Shown: positions 8,777-17,146, counted from the stretch's first letter. The stretch is DNA of 51,711 nucleotides from Terriglobia bacterium (GCA_020073005.1 JAIQFX010000007.1:1-51711); one strand, 5' to 3'. Program-made: numbers and translations. The notes: a model not told the origin generated them from the sequence alone.

Positions 8777-9140
8777 TCACCACGCTTCCTGTTCGCGACG
8801 CCTTGCGAAGATGTCGGTCACGGTGACGGCCTCCTCGTCGCGCGAGACCAGCGTAACGGCGTCGCCGGCGCGAAGGATCCCTTCGTGCGCGACGCTGAGA
8901 TAGAACCCGGGCCGGCCGCTCTCGAGAAAGCGTCCGATGATGTCCGGCCGGCGCGAACAAGGCCGTCTACATCTATCCGTCGCCGTGGACGGTGAGACCA
9001 GACTGTTTGTCGCCTTCCAGGTTCATCGGTTCCACGATGACGGGGCCGGTGACAGGTGATTTGACGATCGACGTGAGGATGGATCGCCCCTGCCACTCCA
9101 CGCGGCGTGGCCCACCGACGTTCACGGAGATGACTTTCAT
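8777..9140 (-). pseudogene. Broken MOSC-domain protein (YiiM-like) with internal deletion and micro-inversion
   Basis: The intact start, MKVISVNVGGPRRVEWQGRS to SGLTVHG, reads from 9140 to about 8987; the intact end, DIIGRFLESGRPGFYLSV to RRREQEAW, reads from about 8955 to the stop at 8777. MOSC proteins are usually about 220 residues, so some 60 residues of the middle, including the conserved Cys region that handles the molybdenum-cofactor sulfur, are missing. The frame hits stops in the join. The expected next block (VHGG-x-KAVYxYP) is present but on the opposite strand at 8950-8984. Confidence 0.8.
8950..8984 (+). other. 35-bp inverted segment inside the MOSC pseudogene
   Basis: Read on the plus strand this segment encodes GANKAVYIYPSP, the conserved MOSC block that should follow VHG on the minus strand. 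Its ends are GGCG and CGCC. Turning it round restores TVHGANKAVYIYPS in frame, so a small inversion occurred here, next to the deletion. Confidence 0.75.
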
Positions 9141-9308
9141 AAGCGCGCTGACCGGTGCGTGACGGGCGCAGGCCGCCGTTGGGTGCAGCCGCTGATCGAC
9201 GGCTTCGTTTCGGGCTTCGCCCAGCGTGATGGCACGGCGGATCCTTCCTTCGAACCCTCCTGGCTTTCTCTCGCTGGAACGGCAGGATGCTACCACGCTA
9301 CATCTCGC

Positions 9309-9335
9309 CTCCTTTCCTCCGTATCCTCCGTGGTT
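9309..9335. repeat. Partial copy of the CTCCGTG/CACGGAG repeat family
   Basis: CCTTTCCTCCGTATCCTCC followed by GTGG matches one arm of the palindromic element at 47513-47592. It lies in the 239-base spacer (9141-9379) between the MOSC pseudogene and glcD. The rest of that spacer shows only a TATAAT box at 9362-9367, about 12 bases before the glcD ATG, without a convincing -35 element. Confidence 0.65.
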
Positions 9336-9379
9336 CACGCTTTTCGTCTGATCCAACGTCATATAATCGCGGCGGACTG

Positions 9380-10828
9380 ATGGACGCCGCATTTGTCTCG
9401 GAGCTCCGCCGCATCGTGGGCACCGAGCACGTGCTCGACGATGCGCTCGAGCTGCTGACGTACGAGTGCGACGCGCTGCCGCATCTGCGCGAATCGCCGG
9501 CGGCGGTCGTGCTGCCGGCCTCGGCTGCCGAAGTACAGGCGGTCGTTCGCCTCTGCGCGCGGCACGGCGTGCCGTTCGTCGCGCGCGGGCACGGCACCGG
9601 CCTCTCCGGCGGCGCGCTGCCCGTTCCCGGCGGTCTCGTCATCGCGCTCGCGCGGCTGAACCGCGTCCTCGACGTCGACATTCCGAATCAGCGCGTCACG
9701 GTCGAGCCGGGCGTGACGAATCTCGAGATCACGAAGCAGGTCGCGCCGTTCGGCTGCTACTACGCGCCCGATCCGTCGAGCCAGCAAGTCTGCTCCATCG
9801 GCGGCAACGTCGCGGAGAACTCGGGCGGCGCGCACTGCCTCAAGTACGGATTCACGACGCATCACGTGCTCGGCGTCGAGGCCGTGCTGCCGGACGGCGA
9901 GCTCATCCACATCGGCGGCACGCTCGTCGACACGCCGGGACCGGATCTGCTTGGGCTGCTGATTGGATCGGAAGGCACGCTCGCGATCGTCACGAAGATC
10001 ATCGTTCGGATCCTGCGGCGGCCTGAAGCCGTGCAGACGCTGCTGGCCGCCTTCGACACGATCGACGCGGGCGGCGCGGTCGTCTCGGACGTCATCGGCG
10101 CCGGGATCATTCCCGCCGCGATCGAGATGATGGACGCGCTCGCGATCAAGGCGGCCGAAGCGGCCGTCCATCCGAATTTTCCGCCGGCCGACACGGTGCT
10201 CATCGTCGAGCTCGACGGTCCGGCGTCCGAGGTCAAGGCGCTCTTCGGCCTCGTCCACGCCATCTGCGAGCGGCGCGGCGCGACGACGATCGAGGTCGCG
10301 CAGAACGACGAACAGCGCGCGCGCATCTGGCGCGGACGCAAGGCGGCGTTCGCCGCCATGGGCCGCGTCTCGCCCAACTACTACGTGCAGGACGGCGTCG
10401 TCCCGCGCACGCGGCTTCCGGAAGTGCTCAATCGCATTCGGCAGCTCGAAGCGCGATCCGGTCTGCGCATCGGCAACGTCTTTCACGCCGGCGACGGCAA
10501 CCTGCATCCGCTGATCTGTTACGACGAGCGCGTGCCTGGCGAGGCGGACAAAGCGGTCGACGTGGCGGCGGAGATTCTGTCGTATTGCATCGACGCCGGC
10601 GGATCGCTGACCGGCGAGCACGGGATCGGCGCCGACAAATCGCAGTACATGCCGACGATGTTCACGGCCGAGGATCTGGATCTGATGCAGCGCGTGCGAT
10701 GCGCGTTCGATCCGCACGGGCTATCGAATCCCGGCAAGGTCTTCCCGACGCCTCGTCTGTGCGGCGAAGTGCCGGGCCCGTATCGCCAGCATCCGGCCGA
10801 AGCCGCCGGCCTGGCCGAGCGGCTGTAG
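9380..10828 (+). CDS. glcD: Glycolate oxidase FAD-linked subunit
   Basis: A 482-residue FAD-linked oxidase of the GlcD/D-lactate dehydrogenase class, oxidising glycolate (or a similar 2-hydroxy acid) to glyoxylate. The FAD_binding_4 domain is in the first half (VLPASAAEVQAVVRLCARHG, ARGHGTGLSGGALP, SIGGNVAENSGGAHCLKYG), and the FAD_oxidase_C domain in the second (NVFHAGDGNLHPLICYD, TGEHGIGADKS, NPGKVFP). The ATG at 9380 starts right before the conserved fold; upstream codons come from spacer repeat. First gene of glcDEF, with only 25 bases to glcE, which are mostly repeat sequence. Confidence 0.93.
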   Translation: MDAAFVSELRRIVGTEHVLDDALELLTYECDALPHLRESPAAVVLPASAAEVQAVVRLCARHGVPFVARGHGTGLSGGALPVPGGLVIALARLNRVLDVDIPNQRVTVEPGVTNLEITKQVAPFGCYYAPDPSSQQVCSIGGNVAENSGGAHCLKYGFTTHHVLGVEAVLPDGELIHIGGTLVDTPGPDLLGLLIGSEGTLAIVTKIIVRILRRPEAVQTLLAAFDTIDAGGAVVSDVIGAGIIPAAIEMMDALAIKAAEAAVHPNFPPADTVLIVELDGPASEVKALFGLVHAICERRGATTIEVAQNDEQRARIWRGRKAAFAAMGRVSPNYYVQDGVVPRTRLPEVLNRIRQLEARSGLRIGNVFHAGDGNLHPLICYDERVPGEADKAVDVAAEILSYCIDAGGSLTGEHGIGADKSQYMPTMFTAEDLDLMQRVRCAFDPHGLSNPGKVFPTPRLCGEVPGPYRQHPAEAAGLAERL

Positions 10829-10937
10829 GGGGACGGGAGTCGACCACAGCAAGATGTCCAAAGAAAATGACGGGAACGGCGTGCTTTCTCAAAACGAGAC
10901 ACCGACACCCGTCCCCCCTGTACCGACTCCCGTCCCC
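10828..10937. repeat. Palindromic element (GGGGACGGGAGTCG family) giving the glcE start
   Basis: GGGGGACGGGAGTCG at 10828-10842, beginning at the last base of the glcD stop codon, pairs with CGACTCCCGTCCCC at 10924-10937. A related CCGACACCCGTCCCCCC lies at 10902-10918. The element spans the glcD/glcE junction and contains the glcE ATG and its first 28 codons. The same core (GGGGACGGGTGTCG) recurs inside nifJ at 38959-39000. Confidence 0.75.
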
Positions 10938-12113
10938 TCCGTTCAGCCCGAGACGCCTGGCGCCCTCGCCGAGGCGCTGCGTCAGGCGTCCGCGCAGACC
11001 CAGTCGATCGTCATCCGCGGCGCGGGGACCAAGATGGACTGGGGCCGGCCCGCCGGACGGATCGACGCGTTTCTCGAAACCCGCGGACTGAACAAGATCC
11101 TCGCGCACCAGCACGGCGACCTGACGGCGACGATCGAAGCCGGCGCGTCGCTCGCCGACGTGAACGCGGCGCTCGCGCAACACGGACAGTGGCTGCCGCT
11201 CGATCCCGCGTTCGCCGATCGCGCGACGATCGGCGGTCTGCTCGCGACCAACGACAGCGGTCCGCTGCGGCATCGCTACGGCACGCCGCGCGACCTCGTG
11301 ATCGGCGTGCAGCTCGCGACCGCTGACGGCACGCTCGCGAAAGCCGGCGGACGGGTCGTGAAGAACGTCGCCGGCTACGACCTCGGCAAGCTCGTCACGG
11401 GATCGTTCGGCAGCCTGGCCGCGATCACCAGCGCGACCTTCAAGCTGTCGCCGCTGCCGAAAGCGTCGAAGACGCTCATCGTCGCTGTTGACAATGACGC
11501 GCGGCTCGGCGAGATCGTCAGGCAAATGATGGCGAGCCAGCTCGAACCGCTCGCATTCGAGCTTCGCTCGGCTCAAGCCTCGCGCTACGAAATCACCATC
11601 CGCGTCGCGTCGCTGCCCGCCGTCGTCGACGCGCAGATCGCGCAAGCGCGCACGCTGCTCGGCCCGCTGGCGCCATCCATCGACGTGATCGACGGCGACG
11701 CCGAGCAGACCTTGTGGCGCGATCACAACGCGCGGATGTGGTCGGCGGCTGGCGCGCTTGACGCGCCCGTAGACAATGTCGCGATCGTTCGTGCCGCCTG
11801 GCTGCCCGCCTCGATCGCGACGGCGCTCTCGGAGTTGAAGGCGATGGACGCGCCGATCGATCTCGTCGGCCGCGCCGCGGTAGGCGCCGGGCTGCTGCGG
11901 ATCGATGGCGACACCGGCACGCAGGCGCGCGTCATCACGCGACTCCGTCAATCGACGTCCTTCGGGAACATCGTCGTGCTGCGCGGATCCGAGGCGCTCA
12001 AAGCGGCCGTCGACGTCTGGGGGCCGATGGGCGATCGCGAGCGGCTCCTCGCGTCGCTCAAGCACGCGCTCGATCCTCAGAGGACCCTGAACGCCGGGCG
12101 GGGGCCGCTGTGA
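10854..12113 (+). CDS. glcE: Glycolate oxidase subunit, FAD-binding
   Basis: A 419-residue GlcE-type subunit with one FAD_binding_4 domain: SIVIRGAGTKMDWG, TATIEAGASLADVNAALAQHG, TIGGLLATNDSGPLRHRYG and VKNVAGYDLGKLVTGSFG. It pairs with GlcD and the iron-sulfur subunit GlcF to pass electrons to the quinone pool. The first 28 residues (rich in Pro, Thr and Val) are not family-like and are encoded entirely by a palindromic repeat element, so the original start may have been replaced by the repeat. The stop overlaps the GTG of glcF. Confidence 0.92.
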   Translation: MSKENDGNGVLSQNETPTPVPPVPTPVPSVQPETPGALAEALRQASAQTQSIVIRGAGTKMDWGRPAGRIDAFLETRGLNKILAHQHGDLTATIEAGASLADVNAALAQHGQWLPLDPAFADRATIGGLLATNDSGPLRHRYGTPRDLVIGVQLATADGTLAKAGGRVVKNVAGYDLGKLVTGSFGSLAAITSATFKLSPLPKASKTLIVAVDNDARLGEIVRQMMASQLEPLAFELRSAQASRYEITIRVASLPAVVDAQIAQARTLLGPLAPSIDVIDGDAEQTLWRDHNARMWSAAGALDAPVDNVAIVRAAWLPASIATALSELKAMDAPIDLVGRAAVGAGLLRIDGDTGTQARVITRLRQSTSFGNIVVLRGSEALKAAVDVWGPMGDRERLLASLKHALDPQRTLNAGRGPL

Positions 12114-13465
12114 TCGAACGCTCGGCTGAAAGCCTCGCGCTACAGGACCAGATCGACAAGTGCGTCCACTGCGGGTTCTGTCTCCCGTCCTGCCCCACCT
12201 ACATGCTGTGGGGCGAGGAGATGGACTCGCCGCGCGGGCGCATCTATTTGATGAAGGCCGGGCGCGAGGGCCGCGCGCAGATGACCGACGGCTTCGTCCG
12301 CCACTTCGACGCGTGCCTCGGATGCATGGCATGCGTGACCGCGTGTCCGTCGGGCGTGCAATATGGGCCGCTCATCGAAACCACGCGCGGCCAGATCGAT
12401 CGCCAGCATCCGCGACCGTTCGCCGATCGATTGTTCCGCAGCGCGATCTTCGCTGTGCTTCCCTATCCTGGACGGCTGCGCGTGGCACTCGCGCCGCTGG
12501 CCATGTGGTCGTCAGTCGTCAGTCGCTGGTCATTGGTCGTTGGTCGAAGAGCCCCAGACGACCAACGACGAACGACTGTCGACCAGCGACGAACGACCAA
12601 CGACCATCGACCATCGACTATTTTCACGCGTCTGCGCGCGGCGCTTGCTCTTGCCCCTCGCGTGACGTTCTCGTCGCTCTTCGCGCCGGCCGTACCCGAG
12701 CGGACGCCCGCGATCGGCGAGCGCCGCTTGACGGTCGGTCTGCTGACCGGCTGCGCGCAACGCGTCATGTTCCCGCAGGTCAACGCGGCGACCGCCCGCG
12801 TCCTCGCGGCCGAAGGCTGCGACGTCGTCGCGCCCGCGGCGCAGGGCTGCTGCGGCGCGCTCGCGCTGCACGCGGGCCGGCTCGACGAAGCGCGCGCGTT
12901 CGCGCGCCGCGCGATCGCGGCGTTCGAACAGCCCGGCGTCGATCGCATTGGGGTCAACGCGGCCGGCTGCGGATCGTCGATGAAAGAATACGGCGAGCTG
13001 CTCGCGGACGATCCCGCGTGGGCCGACCGCGCGCGCGCGTTCGCGTCGAAGGTGCGCGACGCGAGCGAGCTCGTCGACGAGCTGGGACCGCCGCGCGCGA
13101 CGCGGCATCCGCTGAAGCTGCGCGTCGCGTATCAGGACGCGTGCCACCTCGCGCACGCGCAGGGCATCCGTCAGGCGCCACGAGATCTGCTGGCGTCGAT
13201 CCCCGGCGTCGAGCTGCTGCCGATCGCGGAGGCCGACGTGTGCTGCGGCAGCGCCGGCATCTACAACCTCGTCGAGCCGGACACGGCGCGCCAGCTCGGC
13301 GATCGCAAAGCCGGCTGCATCGCCGCCGTGAACCCGGACGTCATCGCGTCCGCGAATCCCGGCTGTACGCTCCAGATCGCCGCGGCCGCGCGGCGCCGCG
13401 GTGAAGACGTGCGGATCCTCCATCCGATGGAGATTCTGGACGCATCGATAAAAGGTGGCTGGTGA
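12110..13465 (+). CDS. glcF: Glycolate oxidase iron-sulfur subunit, with repeat-encoded insertions
   Basis: A 451-residue GlcF. Two ferredoxin-type clusters are bound by CVHCGFCLPSCP and CLGCMACVTACP (about 17-28 and 67-78), followed by two cysteine-rich CCG domains (QGCCGALALHAG, DACHLAHAQG, DVCCGSAGIYN) that carry the heterodisulfide-reductase-like fold. It starts with GTG overlapping the glcE stop. Three stretches are not family-like: residues 4-11 (RSAESLAL), about 133-171 (rich in Arg, Thr and Asp) and the last residues (GGW). Each coincides with a dispersed repeat. All remain in frame and all cluster cysteines are kept, so the protein is probably functional. Confidence 0.92.
   Translation: MIERSAESLALQDQIDKCVHCGFCLPSCPTYMLWGEEMDSPRGRIYLMKAGREGRAQMTDGFVRHFDACLGCMACVTACPSGVQYGPLIETTRGQIDRQHPRPFADRLFRSAIFAVLPYPGRLRVALAPLAMWSSVVSRWSLVVGRRAPDDQRRTTVDQRRTTNDHRPSTIFTRLRAALALAPRVTFSSLFAPAVPERTPAIGERRLTVGLLTGCAQRVMFPQVNAATARVLAAEGCDVVAPAAQGCCGALALHAGRLDEARAFARRAIAAFEQPGVDRIGVNAAGCGSSMKEYGELLADDPAWADRARAFASKVRDASELVDELGPPRATRHPLKLRVAYQDACHLAHAQGIRQAPRDLLASIPGVELLPIAEADVCCGSAGIYNLVEPDTARQLGDRKAGCIAAVNPDVIASANPGCTLQIAAAARRRGEDVRILHPMEILDASIKGGW
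12120..12143. repeat. Repeat family A (GCTCGGCTGAAAGCCTCGCG), in frame at glcF N-terminus
   Basis: This copy encodes SAESLAL at the start of GlcF. Other copies lie at 13476-13498, 24610-24633 and, as an inverted pair, 31997-32049. Confidence 0.8.
12506..12620. repeat. GGTCGTTGGTCG-type inverted repeat inserted in frame in glcF
   Basis: The top strand carries TGGTCGTCAGTCGTCAGTCG up to 12546 and then the complementary CGACCAACGACGAACGAC series from 12559 to 12620. The roughly 115-base block codes for about 38 residues between the ferredoxin-like and CCG parts of GlcF, a place where the family normally has a short linker. Confidence 0.8.
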
Positions 13466-13498
13466 CTGGATCGTCGCTCGCCTGAAGGCTCGCGCTAC
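13454..13498. repeat. Two adjacent repeats supplying both stop codons between convergent genes
   Basis: GGTGGCTGGTGACTGG (13454-13469) holds the TGA that ends glcF. The family A copy GCTCGCCTGAAGGCTCGCG to 13498 holds, on the minus strand, the TAG (13497-13495) that ends the convergent TIM-barrel gene. Almost the whole junction is repeat. Confidence 0.8.
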
Positions 13499-14307
13499 GA
13501 ATCTCCGCCGAACAGTTCGCGCGCGCGCGTCAGCGCCCGGCCCATGTACTCCGAGAGCGGGCCGGTCGGGCACGACAGCTCGAGCACGATCCAGTCCTTG
13601 AACTCGAGCTGCTCCAGCGTCTCGCGGATGTGGCCCCAGTCGATGATGCCGTCGCCCGGCGGCAAGTGATCGTCGAACTGCCCGCGATGATCGTTCGCGT
13701 GCACGTGCCTGAGCCGATCGCCGACGACCCAGCAGAACCGATCCCAGTGGTGGCCGAGCGTCGCGTGCGACGTGTCGAAGCAGACGCCCACCGCGCGGTC
13801 GAGCGGCGTCACGAGCGTCGCGAACTCGTCCGGGTGACCGCCGATGAGATGCGGCAGGGGCGTTTCGACGAGCAGCATGACGTCCATGTGCAGGCACGCC
13901 CGCGCCAGCACGCGCAGCGACCCGGCGCAGTGCGCCAGGCGCTCGTCGACGTTCTGGCTGTTCCGCACGACGTCGGTCGCGTGCACGACGATGCGGGAGC
14001 CGCCGACTTCACGCAGCGCGGCGGCCGCGGCGAGAATGGCGCCGATGGCCGCGTGCCGGTGATGCGGATTGGGATCGGAGAGGTCGAGCAGGCCGCCGAA
14101 CGGCGCGTGAATCGCAATCGGCTCGATGCCGAGCTGGCGGAGGCGCTCGCCGAGCGCGACGATCTGATCGGGATGCCACGGATCGAAATGACGCGGCGGC
14201 GTGCCGAGCTCGACGGCCGTGACGCCGGCGCCGTGGAGGCCGTCGAGCGTCTGTGCGATGGGCGTGTTCACGCAGCAGCCGGTGGACGCCGCCAGGCGCC
14301 ACGTCAT
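13495..14307 (-). CDS. Sugar phosphate isomerase/epimerase-like TIM-barrel protein
   Basis: A 270-residue xylose-isomerase-like (AP endonuclease family 2) TIM barrel. Metal-binding-type residues appear in order: IAIHAPFGG, RIVVHATD, LLVETPLP (Glu), GVCFDTSHA (Asp, His), HVHANDHRG and VLELSCP. The overall length fits the family. It overlaps the primase-like gene upstream by four bases (ATGA), so it belongs to an operon with that protein and OsmC. Substrate unknown; its stop codon lies inside a dispersed repeat. Confidence 0.85.
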   Translation of the reverse strand: MTWRLAASTGCCVNTPIAQTLDGLHGAGVTAVELGTPPRHFDPWHPDQIVALGERLRQLGIEPIAIHAPFGGLLDLSDPNPHHRHAAIGAILAAAAALREVGGSRIVVHATDVVRNSQNVDERLAHCAGSLRVLARACLHMDVMLLVETPLPHLIGGHPDEFATLVTPLDRAVGVCFDTSHATLGHHWDRFCWVVGDRLRHVHANDHRGQFDDHLPPGDGIIDWGHIRETLEQLEFKDWIVLELSCPTGPLSEYMGRALTRARELFGGDS

Positions 14308-15728
14308 GCGGGCACCGCCTCGAGCAGCCGGTCACGGTCCACGCGCAGGTCGAGGCCGCACGGCAGCCGCGGACAGAGGTCCTTTTCCTGCGCCGACGTG
14401 CAGTTGAAGTCGATCGCGCGATCGACGCCGGCCTCGATCAGGCCCGCGAACACGCGCACGTCGAATTCCGCGCGCGTCTCCGCGTCCAGCCACGCCCATC
14501 GCCGGCCCCAGCCGCAGTCGGCGGCGTAGCGCGCGTGCACGATCGCGGCGATGTCGCGCGGCGGCATGCCGTCCGCCATCAGCGCGCGCGTGACGTGCTG
14601 CAGGCTCGTCGGCTGCAGCAGCCAGTCGTTGGGCGTGACGAGCGGCCGCGTGACGCAGCCCGGCAGCGACGCCGGCAGCGCGCGGAAGAGCGCGTCGCCC
14701 TCTGCCACGTCTCGCCGAGGCGACGCGTAGAACTGCCGGTGCGAGTGCGCGAGGCGCGACGCCGCGTACGCGTCGAGCAGCGCTGCGATGCCGGACGTGA
14801 CCACGGGCAGCCGCGTCGAGCGGAGGCGCGCGGCGCGGGCGGCGTGCGCGAACTCGCGGCCGTGCGACAGCAGATGCTCCAGCGATTCGTCCCCACGCGG
14901 CACGGCGATGAACGGCGGCCGCTCCGACGCGCCGCGGTGCGCGACGATGTCGGGACGGAAGCGATGCTTCTGGTAGGCGCCGAACGCGACGCGCAGGTGC
15001 CGCACGTCCATCGGATCGCCCGCGTACGACAGATCGATCGACGTGCACTCGCGTCCGGCGAGGCCGGTCCCGACGATCACGCCATTCAGCACGAGCGGAA
15101 TCGGCGACCGGGGCTCGGCCCGCCGCAGGATCCGGTGCGCGAGGTACTCGACGAGCATCCCCGCGCCGACGTGCGCCTTCGCGTGACGCTCGCTCAACTC
15201 GGCCGTCAGCCAGGGAGGACGTCGCGCCGGCAGCGTCGCGAGCCAGCGCGGCGGCCCGGGCGCGAGCGCGGCGAGGCGATCGACGACGGGCGAGTCGAGC
15301 GGAACCTGGCCCGTGAAGTGATAACCGCGGCCGGTCATCAGCGTCAGCAGCGGCAGGCCGAATCGATGGAACACGTGCTGCGCCGCGCGATACGCCGGCT
15401 CGAGCTTGAAGAACACTTCGGCGGGATGGTGATACGCCTCGCCCGGGCTGTCGCTGTTCTGGTAGTCGAAATCGAGATGGATGAGCAGGCTCGCCGCGTC
15501 CCAGATGGAGCGCGAGATGTCCGCGCCGGAGGCGAGCAGCGTGTCGAGTTGCGTCGTCTCGTACCTCGGCGCGCGCCCCCACGTGACAATCCGCCGCGCG
15601 TGGTCGGTCAGTCCCGCCAGATCGACGCACGTCGGTCCTGCTCCGTCCGTCGCGCCGCAGTATTCGAGGATGCGTTCGCGGACGAACGGATCCGCGTAGT
15701 ACTCGAGCAGGGTGGCGATGCGAGACAT
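14304..15728 (-). CDS. Uncharacterised protein with archaeo-eukaryotic primase-like motifs and a Cys cluster
   Basis: A 474-residue protein I cannot assign firmly. Three motifs in the right order resemble the archaeo-eukaryotic primase (AEP) fold: LLIHLDFDYQN (D86, D88, the DxD motif), LMTGRGYHFTG (133-137, like the SGGRGxH motif) and TSIDLSYAGDPMDVRHLRV (D232). Four C-terminal cysteines (C405, C443, C452, C457) could bind zinc or an Fe-S cluster, as in primase large subunits. The start at 15728 follows a GGAG site. The operon partners, OsmC upstream and a TIM-barrel isomerase downstream, give no replication context. Confidence 0.6.
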   Translation of the reverse strand: MSRIATLLEYYADPFVRERILEYCGATDGAGPTCVDLAGLTDHARRIVTWGRAPRYETTQLDTLLASGADISRSIWDAASLLIHLDFDYQNSDSPGEAYHHPAEVFFKLEPAYRAAQHVFHRFGLPLLTLMTGRGYHFTGQVPLDSPVVDRLAALAPGPPRWLATLPARRPPWLTAELSERHAKAHVGAGMLVEYLAHRILRRAEPRSPIPLVLNGVIVGTGLAGRECTSIDLSYAGDPMDVRHLRVAFGAYQKHRFRPDIVAHRGASERPPFIAVPRGDESLEHLLSHGREFAHAARAARLRSTRLPVVTSGIAALLDAYAASRLAHSHRQFYASPRRDVAEGDALFRALPASLPGCVTRPLVTPNDWLLQPTSLQHVTRALMADGMPPRDIAAIVHARYAADCGWGRRWAWLDAETRAEFDVRVFAGLIEAGVDRAIDFNCTSAQEKDLCPRLPCGLDLRVDRDRLLEAVPA

Positions 15729-15739
15729 CTCCGGCCCCC

Positions 15740-16174
15740 TCACGATGGGTCTGCCGGCACCGCGCGCACGTCGAGCGCGACGGTGAGCCCGGGCCCCAGC
15801 GTGCGCGCCACCACGGACTCCTCGCGCGCCTGCCGGGCCAGCGCGCGGATGCGTTCCGTGTCGCCGTCGGCGAGCACGACGATGCACGGCGTGAGCAGAA
15901 CCGTCAGCGCGGCGTGCGGGTCATCCGGCACGTGCAGCTGGCCGCTCGACACGTAGCCGAGCACCTCGATGCCCTCCGCGCGCGCCAGCGAGAGCAGCGT
16001 GCTCATGAAGCAGCTCTCGGCCGCGAGCAGCAGCAGATGCTCCGGGCTCCACTCGCCTTCGTGACCGACCGTGAGCGATCGGCCGTCGCCGGACACGCCG
16101 GTCCCCACGAGGCCGGAGTTCCACACGGTCTCGGTCGTGAACGGCAGCGCGCGCGCGCGTGGGACCTTCGGCAT
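15740..16174 (-). CDS. OsmC family protein
   Basis: A 144-residue OsmC/Ohr-fold protein. The conserved helix carries the first cysteine (LLLLAAESCFMSTLLSLA); the second family cysteine position is approximated by LLTPCIVV. Members reduce organic hydroperoxides or bind small thiol-reactive ligands; with an atypical second Cys the peroxidase function is uncertain. It lies just upstream of the primase-like gene and downstream of a tandem Usp on the same strand, consistent with a stress-response setting. Confidence 0.85.
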   Translation of the reverse strand: MPKVPRARALPFTTETVWNSGLVGTGVSGDGRSLTVGHEGEWSPEHLLLLAAESCFMSTLLSLARAEGIEVLGYVSSGQLHVPDDPHAALTVLLTPCIVVLADGDTERIRALARQAREESVVARTLGPGLTVALDVRAVPADPS

Positions 16175-16210
16175 GGTCGTGGTTCATTTCTCTTTTCTTC
16201 GTCTGACGGG

Positions 16211-17110
16211 TCAGCGGCGAATCGTCAGCACCGGACACGTCGCGCGGCGGACGACCTGGTTCGTCGTCGATCCGAACAGCATCAGGTCGATCGCGTTGCG
16301 CCCGTGGACGCCCATCACGATCAGATCGGCGCTCTCCTCGGCCGCGATGGCGAGAATCTCGCGGTACGGCTTGCCGTGCGCGAGCCGCGTCGACGCGGAG
16401 CACCAGTTCGCGGCGCCGTCCGGCACCAGCTTCGCCAGGCGCTCGTTCGCGTCCTGCTCGCGATAGAGCCCGTACTCGGGCACGTTGATCGGACGGTTGA
16501 CCAGCGGCTCGTCGGTCGGCCATTCGAGGACGTGCAGAATCGTGACGTGCGCGTCCGATTCCTGGCCGAGCGACAACGCCGACTCCAGCGCGGCCAGCGA
16601 CGGATCCGCGAAGTCCACCGGGCACAGCAGCCGCTTGTACGGCAGCTTCGACGTCGCGCGCGCGTGCGGCGGCACCGTGAGCACCTGGCAGCGCGCGGTC
16701 CGCAGCACTTTCTCGGTCACGGATCCGAGGACCGCGTGATCGAAGCCGGTCGTGCCGTGCGTGCCCATCACGATCATGTCCGCGTTCAGCGACGCGGCCG
16801 CCGCGAGGATCTCCGCCGCCGGAGTCCCCATCTGCACGCGCGTCTCGGTGGCGAGGCCGAGCGCCTTGGCTGGCCGCAGCAGCGCCGCCATGTCGTCGGT
16901 CATCTGCTCGACGGTGTCGGCGTCAGGAATCGAGTTGTCGACGGCGCCGGCCATCGCCAGGCCGGGCACCGGCAGAAACACGGGGTGGTACGTGTGCAGC
17001 GCGACCAGTTTCGCGCGATACCAACCGGCAATCGCGATGGCGTGGTCAAGCGCGTGGCGGGAAGCGTCCGAGAAATCAAGCGGGCACAGGACGGTATTGA
17101 TGGTAGCCAT
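16211..17110 (-). CDS. Universal stress protein, two tandem UspA domains
   Basis: A 299-residue protein made of two UspA domains. Each has a start strand (INTVLCPLDFSDASRHAL; KRLLCPVDFADPSLAAL) and an ATP-binding loop (GTHGTTGFDHAVLGS; GVHGRNAIDLMLFGS) with the G-x2-G-x9-G-[ST] spacing. Such proteins bind ATP and help cells survive starvation or low oxygen. I used the ATG at 17110; a frame extends upstream but its sequence is spacer-like. Divergent from a second usp gene that starts at 17307. Confidence 0.92.
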   Translation of the reverse strand: MATINTVLCPLDFSDASRHALDHAIAIAGWYRAKLVALHTYHPVFLPVPGLAMAGAVDNSIPDADTVEQMTDDMAALLRPAKALGLATETRVQMGTPAAEILAAAASLNADMIVMGTHGTTGFDHAVLGSVTEKVLRTARCQVLTVPPHARATSKLPYKRLLCPVDFADPSLAALESALSLGQESDAHVTILHVLEWPTDEPLVNRPINVPEYGLYREQDANERLAKLVPDGAANWCSASTRLAHGKPYREILAIAAEESADLIVMGVHGRNAIDLMLFGSTTNQVVRRATCPVLTIRR

Positions 17111-17146
17111 ACCAATCAGCAAGCCTCGATCCGTACCAGATCGCCC

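Noticed and set aside
17118-17133. Sigma-54 site for the left usp gene (GG-N10-GC on the minus strand)
   Set aside because: Predicted transcription start would fall inside the start codon at 17110 and the -24 half matches poorly.
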